From Psychrobacillus insolitus (lineage in GTDB: Bacteria > Bacillota > Bacilli > Bacillales_A > Planococcaceae): 64,000 nucleotides of DNA. This document shows, one piece after another, positions 9,301-19,916 of this stretch. The notes beneath the pieces are model-generated. The model did no database searches. It was not told where the DNA came from and saw only the letters and a list, made by a program, of their open reading frames with translations. The stretch is taken from the NCBI RefSeq assembly GCF_003254155.1, contig NZ_QKZI01000001.1, positions 806,001-870,000 of the forward strand, written 5' to 3'. A program made the translations under genes and the position numbers. Every line of letters begins with the position of its first letter. Position 1 is the first letter of the stretch.

Positions 9301-10482
9301 TTAAAACCCCTTTGTATATGCTCTGTGTCTCTCAATTTCTGCTTTAAGTGTATCCATTTTGTCAGCGTTAAAAGTTTCTAGTACAGCTGCTGCAACTTCC
9401 CAAGCAATAACAGCTTCTGCTACAACAGACGCGGCAGGTACAGCGCAACTATCAGAACGTTCTATACTTGCTTTGAATGGTTCTTTTGTTTCGATATCTA
9501 CGCTCTGTAATGGCTTGTACAATGTTGGAATTGGTTTCATCACACCTCTTACAACGATTGGCATTCCAGTGGACATACCGCCTTCTAATCCACCAAGTCT
9601 ATTCGTATCACGCGTATAACCTTCTTCTTCATTCCAAGAGATTTGGTCATGTACTTGACTACCAAATAAATTTGCCATCTCAAACCCTATACCAACTTCT
9701 ACACCTTTAAATGCATTAATACTCATCATAGCCATTGCAAGTTTCGCATCTAGTTTACGATCGTAATGAACATAACTACCAACTCCTGCTGGCATACCTT
9801 CCACGATAACCTCTACAACTCCACCAATAGTATCTCCCGCTTTTTTCGCTTGATCAATTGCTTCTACCATTTTCGCAGAAGCTTCAGAATCTAAACAATA
9901 AACTGGATCCGCTTCAACAATTTCACGAATTTCTTCCACTGTTTTAGTAGTAGCAAGTGATAAATCAGCTTCAATTCCACCTATTTTTGTTACATGAGCT
10001 ACAATAGAAATACCCAATTCACTTAATAATTGCTTCGCTACTGCTCCAACCGCTACTCGTACTGTTGTTTCACGTGCTGACGAACGTTCTAATACGTTTC
10101 GTAAATCACGATGACCATATTTCATTCCACCTACTAAATCGGCATGACCTGGACGTGGTCTAGTAATTTGTCTTTTAATATCCTCTGGATCAATATCTTC
10201 TCCAAGTGGATCAATACCCATAATTCCTGTCCAATGCTTCCAATCATCATTGTTTACTACTAGGCATACAGGTGACCCAAGTGATTTACCATGACGAACC
10301 CCTGCAGTAATTGCAACAGTATCTTTCTCTATTTGCATGCGTCTTCCTCTGCCATGTCCACCTTGTCTACGTTTAAGTTCCTTATTTATCTGTTCACTCG
10401 TAACCTCTAATTGTGCTGGTAACCCCTCAATAATCGCTGTAAGTTGTGGTCCATGGGACTCACCTGCTGTTAAATAACGCAT
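9301..10482 (-). CDS. aroC: Chorismate synthase
   Basis: FMN-dependent last step of the shikimate pathway, from EPSP to chorismate (aroF in B. subtilis). It starts [15 protein letters not shown]; the ATG has GGAGG 8 nt upstream, so the 14 upstream in-frame codons were dropped, leaving 393 residues. GESHG, the [12 protein letters not shown] basic loop, and the [11 protein letters not shown] block (about 135-145) are family signatures. It is the first gene of the supraoperon. A TATAGT preceded by TG (10523-10531) may serve as an extended -10. Confidence 0.97.
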   Translation of the reverse strand: MRYLTAGESHGPQLTAIIEGLPAQLEVTSEQINKELKRRQGGHGRGRRMQIEKDTVAITAGVRHGKSLGSPVCLVVNNDDWKHWTGIMGIDPLGEDIDPEDIKRQITRPRPGHADLVGGMKYGHRDLRNVLERSSARETTVRVAVGAVAKQLLSELGISIVAHVTKIGGIEADLSLATTKTVEEIREIVEADPVYCLDSEASAKMVEAIDQAKKAGDTIGGVVEVIVEGMPAGVGSYVHYDRKLDAKLAMAMMSINAFKGVEVGIGFEMANLFGSQVHDQISWNEEEGYTRDTNRLGGLEGGMSTGMPIVVRGVMKPIPTLYKPLQSVDIETKEPFKASIERSDSCAVPAASVVAEAVIAWEVAAAVLETFNADKMDTLKAEIERHRAYTKGF

Positions 10483-10522
10483 AACACTTTCCTCCTTCAA
10501 CTCGCTAAAGTATTTGTTTTCC

Positions 10523-10531
10523 ACTATATCA
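10523..10531 (-). promoter_or_regulatory. Possible extended -10 promoter of the aroC operon
   Basis: Minus strand reads TGATATAGT, an extended -10 pattern, about 40 bp before the aroC ATG. No good -35 is visible, as is usual for extended -10 promoters. Consensus match only. Confidence 0.35.
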
Positions 10532-10596
10532 TAATTTAATCTTGAAAGTATAGATATTAAACTAAACTATACTAATTTCCACGGACAATTTTATCC

Positions 10597-11382
<786 letters not shown>

Positions 11383-11431
11383 TCAAAATTCCTATATTAA
11401 GTATATCGTATTCAGAACATTATGGACATAG

Positions 11432-11472
11432 AAAAAGACAGACAAATAAGAAACATTTGTCTGTCTTTTTTA
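11432..11472. terminator. Bidirectional-looking terminator between ndk and cheR
   Basis: Near-perfect stem AAAAAGACAGACAAAT / ATTTGTCTGTCTTTTT with a short loop, T-rich on both strands. It should end ndk transcripts on the minus strand. Confidence 0.8.
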
Positions 11473-11596
11473 AAAAATATAATTGCCAAACTATTGTCTA
11501 GCTTTTAGCCTCTTAACGAGTGAAGTTTTGCTTTATTCTTCTTTTCCAAAAAGTTTTTGGAAAAGAGACTTCCCTACTTACTTGCCCTAGTAGAGA

Positions 11597-12043
11597 TTAG
11601 TTGATCCAGTTGTTAGCGTCTTTTGCATATGCAACTAGTTCTTCTTTGTTAAAGAATAAAGCGATTTCGCGTTCCGCACTTTCAAGTGAATCAGAACCGT
11701 GAATAATATTTTTCCCAACAGTTACAGCGAAATCTCCACGAACCGTTCCTGGAGCTGATTCTTTAGGGTTTGTAGCACCCATCATAAGACGAGAAGTTGA
11801 AATTACGTTTTCACCTTCCCAAACCATTGCGAAAACTGGTCCAGAAGTAATAAATTCAACTAATTCTCCGAAGAAAGGACGTTCTTTGTGCTCTCCGTAA
11901 TGTTGTTCAGCTAATTCAGTTGGAATAGTCATTAATTTTGCTCCAACTAATTGGTATCCTTTGTTTTCAAGACGACCTACGATTTCACCGATTAAGTTAC
12001 GTTGTACTCCATCAGGTTTTACCATTAAAAATGTTTGTTCCAT
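11597..12043 (-). CDS. ndk: Nucleoside diphosphate kinase
   Basis: Transfers the gamma phosphate between nucleoside triphosphates and diphosphates through a phosphohistidine. 148 residues, normal length. It starts [13 protein letters not shown]; catalytic His115 is in NIIHGSDS, the family signature. The ATG at 12041-12043 has GGAG 8 nt upstream, so the upstream in-frame GTG was rejected. It stands between the hep cluster and cheR and is closed by the strong hairpin downstream. Confidence 0.98.
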   Translation of the reverse strand: MEQTFLMVKPDGVQRNLIGEIVGRLENKGYQLVGAKLMTIPTELAEQHYGEHKERPFFGELVEFITSGPVFAMVWEGENVISTSRLMMGATNPKESAPGTVRGDFAVTVGKNIIHGSDSLESAEREIALFFNKEELVAYAKDANNWIN

Positions 12044-12176
12044 GATTAACACTCCTCAAAATATATAATGGGCTTAATTTCTCCACCGTTACAAATAATA
12101 GCACTATGAAGTAATATTTTCAAATTATATTTGGCATATCCTATTTACTTTTAATTTAAGCTAATAACTAATACAT

Positions 12177-13151
12177 TTAAAACTTACGCTTACTCATAAA
12201 TAACGCTATATTTTGTAAGGATTTCTTAGCAGAATTTGGAGGTAATTGTTTTACTTCGTTTAATGCTTTCTGTAAATACAAATTGCTTATTTGTTTCGCT
12301 TTTTTAATACCATCTGAGTTTCTTATTTCAATTAATAATTTATTTTTATGCTCTTCTGATATATTACCTTCAAGCATTTCTTTCAATAACGGTGCAATAG
12401 TAGGATAATCTTTTACATATAAAACCGGCAAAGTGATATTCCCTTGTAACAAATCGCTTCCAGAAGGTTTACCGAGTTGCTCATCCGTAGAAACGATGTC
12501 TAATATATCATCTATTATTTGAAATGACATTCCGATATAATAGCCAAACCGCTTTAAATGTTTCACTGTTTTGGCATCCGCACCAGAAGCAATTGCACCA
12601 AGTTCACAGCTAGCTGATATTAAAATGGCTGTCTTTCGTTTAATTCTTCTTAAATAATCTCGAACTGTTTGATCTAGTTCATGTTTATCTTCAATTTGAA
12701 TGATTTCGCCAATACAAAGTTCTACCATTGTGTGAGATAAAACTTGATGAGCGTATGTATTTTTTAATCCGGTTATATATTCAATCGCTCTTGCAAAAAG
12801 AAAATCTCCCGTGTGCATGGCTACTCGATTATTCACTTGAGCTTTCACTGTTTTTCTGCCTCTTCTTGTATCCGCATCATCTATTACATCATCATGGACA
12901 AGAGAAGCCATATGTATAAGCTCGACTGGAACAGCTACATTCTTGATCGTTTCCATCGAATAAGTACCGAACCTTGCTGAAAGTAAAACAAAAACAGGAC
13001 GAATTCTTTTACCTCCAGCGAGTAGTAAGTGAAGAGAAGCTTCATTCAATAAGTGAGATGAAGAATTCACCGCTGCCGCTAGTTCTTTTTCGATGATATC
13101 TAAATCCGATTTCAAATCGGAATAAAGTAATTTTAACTTCATCTTATCCAC
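12177..13151 (-). CDS. hepT: Heptaprenyl diphosphate synthase component II
   Basis: Catalytic subunit of the two-component trans-prenyltransferase that makes the C35 side chain of menaquinone-7. The first aspartate-rich motif is HDDVIDDADTRR (residues 86-97); the second, IIDDILD, is near residue 216. GKRIRP (47-52) binds pyrophosphate. A GTG start is chosen because AGAAGG lies 9 nt upstream; the ATG three codons later is too far from it. Works with HepS (13.9 kb), with menG between them. Confidence 0.95.
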   Translation of the reverse strand: MDKMKLKLLYSDLKSDLDIIEKELAAAVNSSSHLLNEASLHLLLAGGKRIRPVFVLLSARFGTYSMETIKNVAVPVELIHMASLVHDDVIDDADTRRGRKTVKAQVNNRVAMHTGDFLFARAIEYITGLKNTYAHQVLSHTMVELCIGEIIQIEDKHELDQTVRDYLRRIKRKTAILISASCELGAIASGADAKTVKHLKRFGYYIGMSFQIIDDILDIVSTDEQLGKPSGSDLLQGNITLPVLYVKDYPTIAPLLKEMLEGNISEEHKNKLLIEIRNSDGIKKAKQISNLYLQKALNEVKQLPPNSAKKSLQNIALFMSKRKF

Positions 13152-13171
13152 AGATACAAACCTTCTCCCAC

Positions 13172-13876
13172 TTATTTATCTTTTTTGAATCCTATATGCC
13201 TTGCTGCTGCTCCGCCACTATACGGCTTGTTCGCTACATTCAGCAAACCTACTTCTTCAAATAGTTTCGTTAATTCTGCTCTATTTGGAAAATTTTTTGC
13301 TGATTCTTGTAACCATGAATATTCTTTGTAACTTTTAGCAAATAGTTTCCCGAACAAAGGCATAATATAGCGAAAATATAAACGAAAACCACGATTGAAT
13401 AATTTTGAATCTGGCTGTGATGTTTCTAGACAGACAACCATTCCACCTGGTTTAGCTACACGATTCATTTCTTTTAAAACTTGTTTATAATCAGGTACAT
13501 TCCGTAGCCCAAATCCAATTGTTACATAATCAAAAGAATTATCTTCAAACGGTAGTTCCATTGCATTTCCTTGGATCAGTGTAATTTGAGGAAAGTCTTT
13601 TACTTTTTCCATCCCAACGTTTAGCATGTTTTGACTGAAATCCAGCCCCGTAACACTACCTGTTGCTCCAGTTGCTTTAGCAAGTGCAATAGTCCAATCT
13701 GCAGTACCACAGCATACGTCTAATGCTTTACTTCCTGATTTTACTTGCATTTCTTTCATTGTATCGTTGCGCCATTTTATATGTTGTTGAAAACTAATTA
13801 CTGAATTCATGGAATCATAATTATCTGAAATTTTTTCAAAAACCTCATGTACATGTTGTTCTTTAGATTTTGCCAT
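13172..13876 (-). CDS. menG: Demethylmenaquinone methyltransferase
   Basis: UbiE/MenG-type SAM methyltransferase for the last step of menaquinone synthesis. The 234 residues match the family. Motif I is [12 protein letters not shown] (about 48-59); GFGLRNVPD and the C-terminal [11 protein letters not shown] are typical. The ATG has GAGGG 7 nt upstream, so the earlier TTG that abuts the hepS stop was rejected. It lies between hepS and hepT, so tail synthesis and ring methylation are co-expressed. Confidence 0.96.
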   Translation of the reverse strand: MAKSKEQHVHEVFEKISDNYDSMNSVISFQQHIKWRNDTMKEMQVKSGSKALDVCCGTADWTIALAKATGATGSVTGLDFSQNMLNVGMEKVKDFPQITLIQGNAMELPFEDNSFDYVTIGFGLRNVPDYKQVLKEMNRVAKPGGMVVCLETSQPDSKLFNRGFRLYFRYIMPLFGKLFAKSYKEYSWLQESAKNFPNRAELTKLFEEVGLLNVANKPYSGGAAARHIGFKKDK

Positions 13877-13894
13877 GACTTTACCCTCTCTCAA

Positions 13895-14641
13895 CTACTT
13901 TTGAAGCGAATGGATTTTCATTCGTTCTAAGATTGCCATTTTTATAGGCGCGATTAATAATTTAGAAGAACTGACATCGTGAATAAATGCTTGTTCCATA
14001 TTATCAAGCTCTACTTTAAAATCAGTCATATTTGTTTGAAATATAATCGATTTATTTATATAAAAAGCCGGTTCATTTAATTCGAATTTATTGTATTCTT
14101 TTTTCAGCGCTGCAAGTAATAAGGCCTCTTTCATAAGAAAAACATACTCATGAAAACCATAATACTCAAAAAATTGTTCGATAGGCTTACTTTCAATTAT
14201 TTGAATAGACTGGATTAACTCGTCGAAAGTATACTCTTCATCATCATAAAACCTAGTTTTAAGTTCTGAAATAGTTGCGACTCCTGTCGATAATTGTTGA
14301 ATAAGTTCAATTTCTCCAGCATTCGCTAGTACTTGGTAGTATCTTCCACTATAATAATCTCCAGCTAGTACTTGTAACTGCTGCTCTTTAGAAGTCGCAT
14401 TATCTTCTTTTACTAAATCATGAGCAGCCAGCGAAGAAAAAATTAGGGATACTGCGATTGATGAGACATACATAGACTCATTCCAATCCTCACCATTGAG
14501 TAGTGGTAAAAGTGTAAAAAACAAACGTTCTTCTTTTACAACAGGTAGTCCTGTATATCTCAGCAAAGTTTTATTATGCGATTGCATCGAAATATTTTTT
14601 TTATACTGTTCAACTTGTTGTGTGATAAATGTCTCGTTCAT
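13895..14641 (-). CDS. hepS: Heptaprenyl diphosphate synthase component I
   Basis: Non-catalytic small subunit that sets product length in the menaquinone side-chain synthase. 248 residues, all helical, without DDxxD motifs, as expected for HepS. The start MNETFITQQ has GGAG 8 nt upstream. It is weakly conserved in sequence, so assignment rests on size, composition and its place in mtrB-hepS-menG-hepT, the same order as B. subtilis. Confidence 0.88.
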   Translation of the reverse strand: MNETFITQQVEQYKKNISMQSHNKTLLRYTGLPVVKEERLFFTLLPLLNGEDWNESMYVSSIAVSLIFSSLAAHDLVKEDNATSKEQQLQVLAGDYYSGRYYQVLANAGEIELIQQLSTGVATISELKTRFYDDEEYTFDELIQSIQIIESKPIEQFFEYYGFHEYVFLMKEALLLAALKKEYNKFELNEPAFYINKSIIFQTNMTDFKVELDNMEQAFIHDVSSSKLLIAPIKMAILERMKIHSLQK

Positions 14642-14691
14642 ACACTTTACTCCATTTCTCAATCGCCGTTAATCATATATATTAGGGCATA

Positions 14692-14916
14692 TTATTGTTT
14701 TTTTGAATCACTTTGAACAGTACCATTTGTCGTGTGAATAGATGCTAGACCTCTTATTTTCATGGCAGAAGTATGTTCTGTAAATTGCGCAATCATAACT
14801 TCACCTGCATCTAGTTTTTCTGAATGATGAAACTTTGTATCTGTACCACGAGTTAATCCAATTACATGAACTCCATCTTCTTCTGCTTTTATCACGATAA
14901 AATCTGAATTGGACAT
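14692..14916 (-). CDS. mtrB: Trp RNA-binding attenuation protein (TRAP)
   Basis: Forms an 11-subunit ring that, with tryptophan, binds repeated GAG/UAG triplets in trp leader RNA and blocks expression. The 74 residues read close to B. subtilis MtrB throughout, including [17 protein letters not shown] (tryptophan binding) and the KIR triad near residue 56 that contacts RNA. It is downstream of folE, as in the mtrAB operon. The trp operon itself is not in its usual place in this window, so TRAP must act elsewhere. Confidence 0.97.
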   Translation of the reverse strand: MSNSDFIVIKAEEDGVHVIGLTRGTDTKFHHSEKLDAGEVMIAQFTEHTSAMKIRGLASIHTTNGTVQSDSKKQ

Positions 14917-14983
14917 TATAAAGTCTCCTTTTTTAAAAGTCTTTTTCTATCATACCATATTCTTTTACGTTCATCCAAAAGTC

Positions 14984-15553
14984 TTACTTCATCTGGATAA
15001 AAGATAAAATTTCTGCTCTTTTTATTTGATCTGTTTCTAGAATCCCTCTAGCTACAGCAGTAATTGTTTTTGCTCCAGGCTTTTTAATTCCTCTCATTGT
15101 CATGCACATGTGTTCTGCTTCAATCACGACATATACTCCGTGCGGATTTAGCATTTCCATTATGTCATCAGCAATTGTTGAGGTAATTCGTTCTTGTAGT
15201 TGTGGTCTTCTAGCAGTTGTTTCCACCGCTCGAGCTAATTTACTTAAACCCGTCACTACTCCATCGCGTGGAATATAGGCCACATGTGCCTTACCATAAA
15301 AAGGAACAAGATGATGCTCACACATGGAGTAAAATGGAATATCTTTTACTAGTACTAATTCTTCATGGTCTTCGTTAAAAACCGTTTTAAAGTATTCTTT
15401 TGGATCTAGATGAAGACCTTCGAACATTTCCGCGTACATTTTCGATACTCTTTTCGGCGTATCTAGTAGACCTTCTCTCGTAGGATCTTCACCTACAGCT
15501 TCTAAAATCATTTTTACAGCTTCTTCTATTTTTTTCAAATCAACATTCGTCAC
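14984..15553 (-). CDS. folE: GTP cyclohydrolase I
   Basis: Converts GTP to dihydroneopterin triphosphate, the first step of folate synthesis (mtrA in B. subtilis). Zinc and active-site residues lie in [13 protein letters not shown] and the later [11 protein letters not shown] block. The best start is GTG (15551-15553) with a run of six G 8 nt upstream, giving 189 residues and aligning with the family N-terminus. The longer upstream frame contains a poorly conserved hydrophobic stretch and was trimmed. Confidence 0.96.
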   Translation of the reverse strand: MTNVDLKKIEEAVKMILEAVGEDPTREGLLDTPKRVSKMYAEMFEGLHLDPKEYFKTVFNEDHEELVLVKDIPFYSMCEHHLVPFYGKAHVAYIPRDGVVTGLSKLARAVETTARRPQLQERITSTIADDIMEMLNPHGVYVVIEAEHMCMTMRGIKKPGAKTITAVARGILETDQIKRAEILSFIQMK

Positions 15554-15672
15554 TAGTATTGCCCCCCAAAACCAAAACTTCTTTATATAACACATAAGCA
15601 TCTTAGCATATGCAATGCATTTTAGTAATAAATTTCCGATATGCATATATTGTTAGTTTTTCTTAATGGAAA

Positions 15673-15713
15673 AGAACGGCTACTATGAAGCTAGGCTTCA
15701 TTGCAGCCGTTCT
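15673..15713 (-). terminator. Terminator after hbs
   Basis: Long hairpin with arms AGAACGGCT / AGCCGTTCT, extended by a second 7-bp helix (ATGAAGC / GCTTCAT) after one mismatch. A short T run follows on the minus strand. Confidence 0.75.
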
Positions 15714-15737
15714 ATGTACTACTACAACATCAGTTAT

Positions 15738-16013
15738 TTAACCTTTAACCGCGTCTTTAAGCGCTTTACCTGGTTTAAAAGCAGGTACTTTGCTTGCAGC
15801 GATATCGATTTCTGCTCCAGTTTGTGGATTACGTCCTTTACGAGCAGCGCGTTCACGAACCTCAAAGTTACCAAAACCAATTATTTGAACTTTATCACCC
15901 TCTGCAAGGGCAGATTGAATTGTTTCAAATACAGCATCAACAGCTTTAGAAGCATCTTTTTTAGAAAGTTCTGTAGCTTCTGCAACGGAGTTCACTAATT
16001 CTGTTTTATTCAC
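15738..16013 (-). CDS. hbs: DNA-binding protein HU
   Basis: Nucleoid-associated histone-like protein; it bends and compacts DNA. The 91 residues include the hallmark [20 protein letters not shown] (about 46-65) and the [13 protein letters not shown] arm and tail. The start is the GTG at 16011-16013, which has AGGAGG at the right distance. The GTG three codons upstream overlaps that SD and is unsuitable. Normally one of the most highly expressed genes; it stands alone between two hairpins. Confidence 0.97.
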   Translation of the reverse strand: MNKTELVNSVAEATELSKKDASKAVDAVFETIQSALAEGDKVQIIGFGNFEVRERAARKGRNPQTGAEIDIAASKVPAFKPGKALKDAVKG

Positions 16014-16146
16014 ATCATTCACCTCCTCTCAAAGGAAGATAGCTTTAATCCTTTAAAAAGAGTATCACAACAAAAATCCCTGCGCAACACTATTTAAGCG
16101 TCTTTTGGGAAGTTTATGCAAAAAAAACGCAATAACATGAAATAAC

Positions 16147-16176
16147 AGGACTTTTCACATGGTTGTGAAAAGTCCT
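16147..16176. terminator. Strong hairpin between spoIVA and hbs
   Basis: Perfect 13-bp stem AGGACTTTTCACA / TGTGAAAAGTCCT with a 4-nt loop. The T run is on the plus strand; on the minus strand only TGTTATTT follows. It may still end spoIVA transcripts. Confidence 0.55.
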
Positions 16177-16252
16177 TTTTGTTAAAAATATACATAAATT
16201 AAAATATTACGCATTTTAATAAAAGTACCAATTTCCCTTTATTTTTGCACTT

Positions 16253-17731
16253 TTATAAGATAAAAGTGACCATTCCTCGGTCACCTTCATTGACCATCCG
16301 TTCAATCGTTTCACGCATTCTTTTTTTCGATAAACCTGATACACTTTCTGTTTTATAACGTAAACTTTCTTTCAATACCTCGACTAACGAAGTACCAAAA
16401 ACTTGTGTTTGCCAAAGAGCGTCCCGATCATGTAAAAAACCATGCTTTAAATCTTTTAATAATTGTTGACTATGAAACTCTGATCCAATTAACGGGGCAA
16501 ATTCCGCCTCCATATCTACTCGAATAATATGCAAAGAAGCGGCTTTTGCTTTCAAACTTACCCCATAAAAGTTATTCTGTTTAATTATTTCTGGGGCCGA
16601 TGGTTGAAAATCTTGGATCGTCGGTAAGGATACACCATATCCAGTATTTTTAGCAGCTTCTAAAGCATCAGAAAATTTATGATAAGCTTTCTTTGCAGTC
16701 GAGGCTTCTTTCACAAATAAAAGCCAGTCTTTTTTAGATTGGATTGGCTCATCTAACCATTCATCGCAAACTTCTTGGAAAACTTCTGGTTTTAGTCCAA
16801 TTTTAATACACGCTGAACCCCTACCAGGATTTGCTTCTACAACATCAGCAGATTCGATAAAAGGTACTTCTTTAAACCTTGAAGCAAGTTCCTTCACATC
16901 TTTCATTTTGGAAACTATTTCTAACCATTCTTGTAAGGAAGATGAAATAGCATTATTGACAAAGTGATCTGCTTCTAAAACGTCTGTCCAATCCGGTTTA
17001 ACTATCTCAATGTCTGTAATCGGAAATTCATACAGCGCTTGTTGGAGTATGTATTGAATTTCCTCCGCAGACATTCGATCTATTGCTACCGCTATTACCG
17101 GCACTTCATGTTGTTGTTCTAATGATTCTCGTAATTGAAGTGTACTAGAGCTTGTTGGGGTCTTGCTATTCAACACAATTACAAAAGGCTTACCAATCTC
17201 TTTTAATTGTTCAATTATTTGATCCTCTGCTTTGACTACTGACTCTCTTGGAATATTATTCACTGTGCCATCCGTTGTTACGACAATACCAATAGTAGAA
17301 TGATCCCTTATTACTTTATCAGTACCTATCCTAGCCGCCTCTTCAAACGGAATAGGTTCGCTATGCCAAGGCGTATGCACTAATTTTTGGCCATCTTCAC
17401 CTGAATTAGTATTTATTCCATCAATCATATAACCTACACAATCTACTAAGCGAATTTGTAAACGTAATTGTTCTTCACCTAGATAAATATTTGTTCCTTG
17501 TGCTGGTACAAACTTTGGTTCTGCTGTCATGATGACATTTCCAGGTGAACTTTGCGGAAGTTCATCTTGTGTACGAAGTCTTTCGGCATCATCTTTAATG
17601 TTTGGGATCACAACAAGTTCCATTACTCTTTTTACAAAAGTTGACTTACCAACTCGAACGGGGCCTACTACTCCAATATATACGTCTCCATTCGTTCTTT
17701 CTGCAATTTGTTCATATAATTTATTGGGCAT
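16253..17731 (-). CDS. spoIVA: Stage IV sporulation protein A (coat morphogenetic ATPase)
   Basis: Polymerises on the forespore outer membrane and founds the spore coat basement layer, using ATP hydrolysis. The N-terminal P-loop is GPVRVGKST (23-31), with VDCVGY as the switch region near residue 100 and IVLNSKTPT as a GTPase-like specificity loop. The 492-residue length and the C-terminal end (GMVTFIL) match the family. ATG start with AGGAGGG upstream. Made in the mother cell under sigma E in Bacillus. Confidence 0.98.
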   Translation of the reverse strand: MPNKLYEQIAERTNGDVYIGVVGPVRVGKSTFVKRVMELVVIPNIKDDAERLRTQDELPQSSPGNVIMTAEPKFVPAQGTNIYLGEEQLRLQIRLVDCVGYMIDGINTNSGEDGQKLVHTPWHSEPIPFEEAARIGTDKVIRDHSTIGIVVTTDGTVNNIPRESVVKAEDQIIEQLKEIGKPFVIVLNSKTPTSSSTLQLRESLEQQHEVPVIAVAIDRMSAEEIQYILQQALYEFPITDIEIVKPDWTDVLEADHFVNNAISSSLQEWLEIVSKMKDVKELASRFKEVPFIESADVVEANPGRGSACIKIGLKPEVFQEVCDEWLDEPIQSKKDWLLFVKEASTAKKAYHKFSDALEAAKNTGYGVSLPTIQDFQPSAPEIIKQNNFYGVSLKAKAASLHIIRVDMEAEFAPLIGSEFHSQQLLKDLKHGFLHDRDALWQTQVFGTSLVEVLKESLRYKTESVSGLSKKRMRETIERMVNEGDRGMVTFIL

Positions 17732-17754
17732 GGAAACCCTCCTTTCTTCGCAAC

Positions 17755-17784
17755 TTATTCTATGCACACAAAAAACGTTTCATG
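17755..17784 (-). promoter_or_regulatory. Possible sigma-E promoter of spoIVA
   Basis: Minus strand reads CATAGAAT about 24 bp before the spoIVA ATG, close to the sigma-E -10 consensus CATACAnT. A weak -35 would fall in the second arm of the upstream terminator. The -35 match is poor, so this is tentative. Confidence 0.25.
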
Positions 17785-17806
17785 CATATAGCACGAAACG
17801 TTTCAC
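17770..17806 (-). terminator. Terminator of the yphE-yphF unit
   Basis: Minus-strand hairpin AACGTTTCGTGC / GCATGAAACGTT (one G-U pair, 5-nt loop) followed by a run of six T. Only about 40 bp separate it from the spoIVA ATG. Confidence 0.75.
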
Positions 17807-17850
17807 TTTTTAAAAGCGGTCTTAACACCGCAAATTCGAGTTTAAATAGA

Positions 17851-18561
17851 TCATTTAGTTAACATAAAAACTGGTTCATTATTTTCATCAACTGTATAAG
17901 GTAAGGAATATGCAGGAACTATTGCAAAGTTGTCCGTTAAAAGAAAACGAATATCATCTCCTGGTTCGATCACTTCATCATGGTCCTGAAGCATACGATT
18001 TAGCTCTATTGAGTAGTCCACATACACTTCTCCGTCCCCAGTAGCTACTAGAGGTAGTTGAATATCAGAATAAGGGCTTTGAACGGATAAATCACTATTA
18101 TACCCCATCTTTTCATAATCAAGCTTATATACACCTTCAGCGATCGTTTCGGATACGGGTCCAAATCCATTAATACCTTTTCGATAATTAATATCGCGAA
18201 TAGTATCCGCCAGACGTAAATCTACTAGTTTTACAGTCGGATTTTCTTCCACATCCATAAGTACATATTGATAGATACCACCCGCTTCATATGAGTTTGC
18301 TGGTACTTCACCCATATAAGTTGGAACGATTTTTTTAAAATCCACTGGATATTTAATATACTGGTCTGTTTCCAAATCACGTGTCTTTATAGGCAATAAA
18401 CCACTAGAATTCTCCCTAAAACTGTTCACAGCCGTTTGAACCGCCATTAACTGATCTTCATACGGCAATAAATTTTCAGGCTGTTGACCACTCTTATAAC
18501 CACATCCAGCTAAAATAAAGGTTATTAGTGTAAATAAACCTACTAGTCTAATCTTTTTCAT
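17851..18561 (-). CDS. yphF: Predicted lipoprotein YphF
   Basis: Signal peptide II with lipobox LAGC, Cys20 being the lipidated residue, so the protein is anchored on the outer face of the membrane. 236 residues. The rest is hydrophilic beta-rich sequence with no catalytic motif I recognise. Position between spoIVA and yphE matches B. subtilis YphF, a lipoprotein of unknown function. ATG start with GGAG upstream, 13 bp after yphE. The pair probably forms a small operon. Confidence 0.75.
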   Translation of the reverse strand: MKKIRLVGLFTLITFILAGCGYKSGQQPENLLPYEDQLMAVQTAVNSFRENSSGLLPIKTRDLETDQYIKYPVDFKKIVPTYMGEVPANSYEAGGIYQYVLMDVEENPTVKLVDLRLADTIRDINYRKGINGFGPVSETIAEGVYKLDYEKMGYNSDLSVQSPYSDIQLPLVATGDGEVYVDYSIELNRMLQDHDEVIEPGDDIRFLLTDNFAIVPAYSLPYTVDENNEPVFMLTK

Positions 18562-18574
18562 CTTAATCTCCTAA

Positions 18575-18781
18575 CTATGCCTTTGTTGGATTAAAGATAA
18601 TGTATAACATCGAAATAAACCCTACAAATAACAATATGTATGCAATGATCCCAAATATTAACTTCCATAATTTGTTTGAAAATTTAGTTTTCACAAAAAA
18701 CATAAACACCATGGCCAAAAACATACAACCCATTGACACAAACGATATCCACATTTTATCCATTGATGAAATTAATAACAA
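18575..18781 (-). CDS. yphE: Small membrane protein YphE, DUF2768 type
   Basis: Two transmembrane helices (about residues 7-27 and 38-60) and little else; 68 residues. Size, topology and location between gpsA and yphF match YphE/DUF2768, a small Bacillales protein linked by position to sporulation genes. Start choice is uncertain. TTG at 18779-18781 has AAGGGTGG 8 nt upstream and is preferred. A GTG four codons earlier sits on the SD itself, and an ATG six codons later has no SD. Confidence 0.65.
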   Translation of the reverse strand: MLLISSMDKMWISFVSMGCMFLAMVFMFFVKTKFSNKLWKLIFGIIAYILLFVGFISMLYIIFNPTKA

Positions 18782-18822
18782 AAGATGCGCCACCCTTCTC
18801 CAATTACGAAGTAAATAACATT

Positions 18823-18854
18823 AAAAAGAGTTGTTTTTTCATACAACTCTTTTT
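18823..18854 (-). terminator. Terminator after gpsA
   Basis: 12-bp perfect stem AAAAAGAGTTGT / ACAACTCTTTTT with a short loop; T-rich on both strands. Lies 11 bp beyond the gpsA stop. Confidence 0.8.
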
Positions 18855-18865
18855 ATTGATAAATA

Positions 18866-19885
18866 TTAAAACGTTTTATAATCTTCCAGTTCGTGTTTCT
18901 TTGTACGATGCATTAAAATATCAACCGCTTCTTTTGGTTTTATATTTTCAAATAACACAGAGTACAAAGCTTCGGTAATCGGCATATCAACTTGTTGTTT
19001 TTTCGCTAATTGGTAAGCTGCTTTTGTTGTACGAACACCTTCAACAACCATACCCATCTCATCCAATACTTTTTCCAAAGTTAACCCTTTTCCCAACATA
19101 TTCCCGGCACGCCAATTTCTTGAGTGCACACTCGTACATGTAACGATTAAATCTCCCATACCTGTTAGTCCTGAAAAAGTATAAGGTTTTGCACCCAAAC
19201 TTATCCCTAGTCTTGAAATTTCTGCAAGACCTCTTGTAATTAGCGCTGCTTTAGCATTGTCACCATAGCCTAAGCCATCCACAATACCTGCTGCTAATGC
19301 AATAACATTTTTAAGAGCTGCCCCAATCTCTACACCAATTACGTCATCGTTTGTATATACTCTGAAGTAATTATTCATAAACAAATCTTGCACTTTTTCA
19401 GCAGCAATCATATTCTCACTTGCTACAGTAATAGTTGTTGGATGCTTTAATACTACTTCTTCCGCATGACTTGGACCAGATAACACAACAACTGCATCAA
19501 CTTTTTCCGCTGGTACTTCATCAGAAATCATTTCTGAAATACGTTTTAAAGAGTCAGGTTCAATTCCTTTAGATACGTGTACAAACAGTTTTTTCTCTGT
19601 TAAATGGGCAGTCATATTCTGACAAACTTCACGAATCGCTTTTGTTGGTACCGCAATGATGATAATAGAAGCGTATTTAATAGCTTCTTCAAAATCACTC
19701 GTTGCCTTTAAATTACTAGGTAACATAGTATTAGGTAAATATTTTTTATTCGTATGATGTTCATTTATTTCGTTTGATTGATCATTTCTGTGTGACCAAA
19801 GGAGGCAGTCATGATTGTTTCCCGCAAGGACCATAGCGAGTGCCGTCCCCCAGCTTCCAGCTCCTAATATAGCTACTTTTTGCAT
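18866..19885 (-). CDS. gpsA: Glycerol-3-phosphate dehydrogenase [NAD(P)+]
   Basis: Reduces dihydroxyacetone phosphate to sn-glycerol 3-phosphate for phospholipid synthesis. The Rossmann motif [10 protein letters not shown] is at residues 8-17. Catalytic lysines lie in VSKGIEP and in the [18 protein letters not shown] block. 339 residues, standard. ATG start with GGAG upstream, 31 bp after der. The downstream plsC (22.6 kb) uses later intermediates of the same pathway. Confidence 0.97.
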   Translation of the reverse strand: MQKVAILGAGSWGTALAMVLAGNNHDCLLWSHRNDQSNEINEHHTNKKYLPNTMLPSNLKATSDFEEAIKYASIIIIAVPTKAIREVCQNMTAHLTEKKLFVHVSKGIEPDSLKRISEMISDEVPAEKVDAVVVLSGPSHAEEVVLKHPTTITVASENMIAAEKVQDLFMNNYFRVYTNDDVIGVEIGAALKNVIALAAGIVDGLGYGDNAKAALITRGLAEISRLGISLGAKPYTFSGLTGMGDLIVTCTSVHSRNWRAGNMLGKGLTLEKVLDEMGMVVEGVRTTKAAYQLAKKQQVDMPITEALYSVLFENIKPKEAVDILMHRTKKHELEDYKTF

Positions 19886-19916
19886 ACTATTTAAGCTCCT
19901 TTACAAACGCTTGTCA

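Noticed and set aside
15666-15998. 110-codon plus-strand ORF opposite hbs
   Set aside because: Wholly antisense to a certain hbs gene and its terminator; Phe/Ser/Cys-rich shadow translation.
16147-16176. Plus-strand transcript end suggested by the T run of this hairpin
   Set aside because: No plus-strand gene lies upstream within several kilobases; kept only as a likely terminator for spoIVA.
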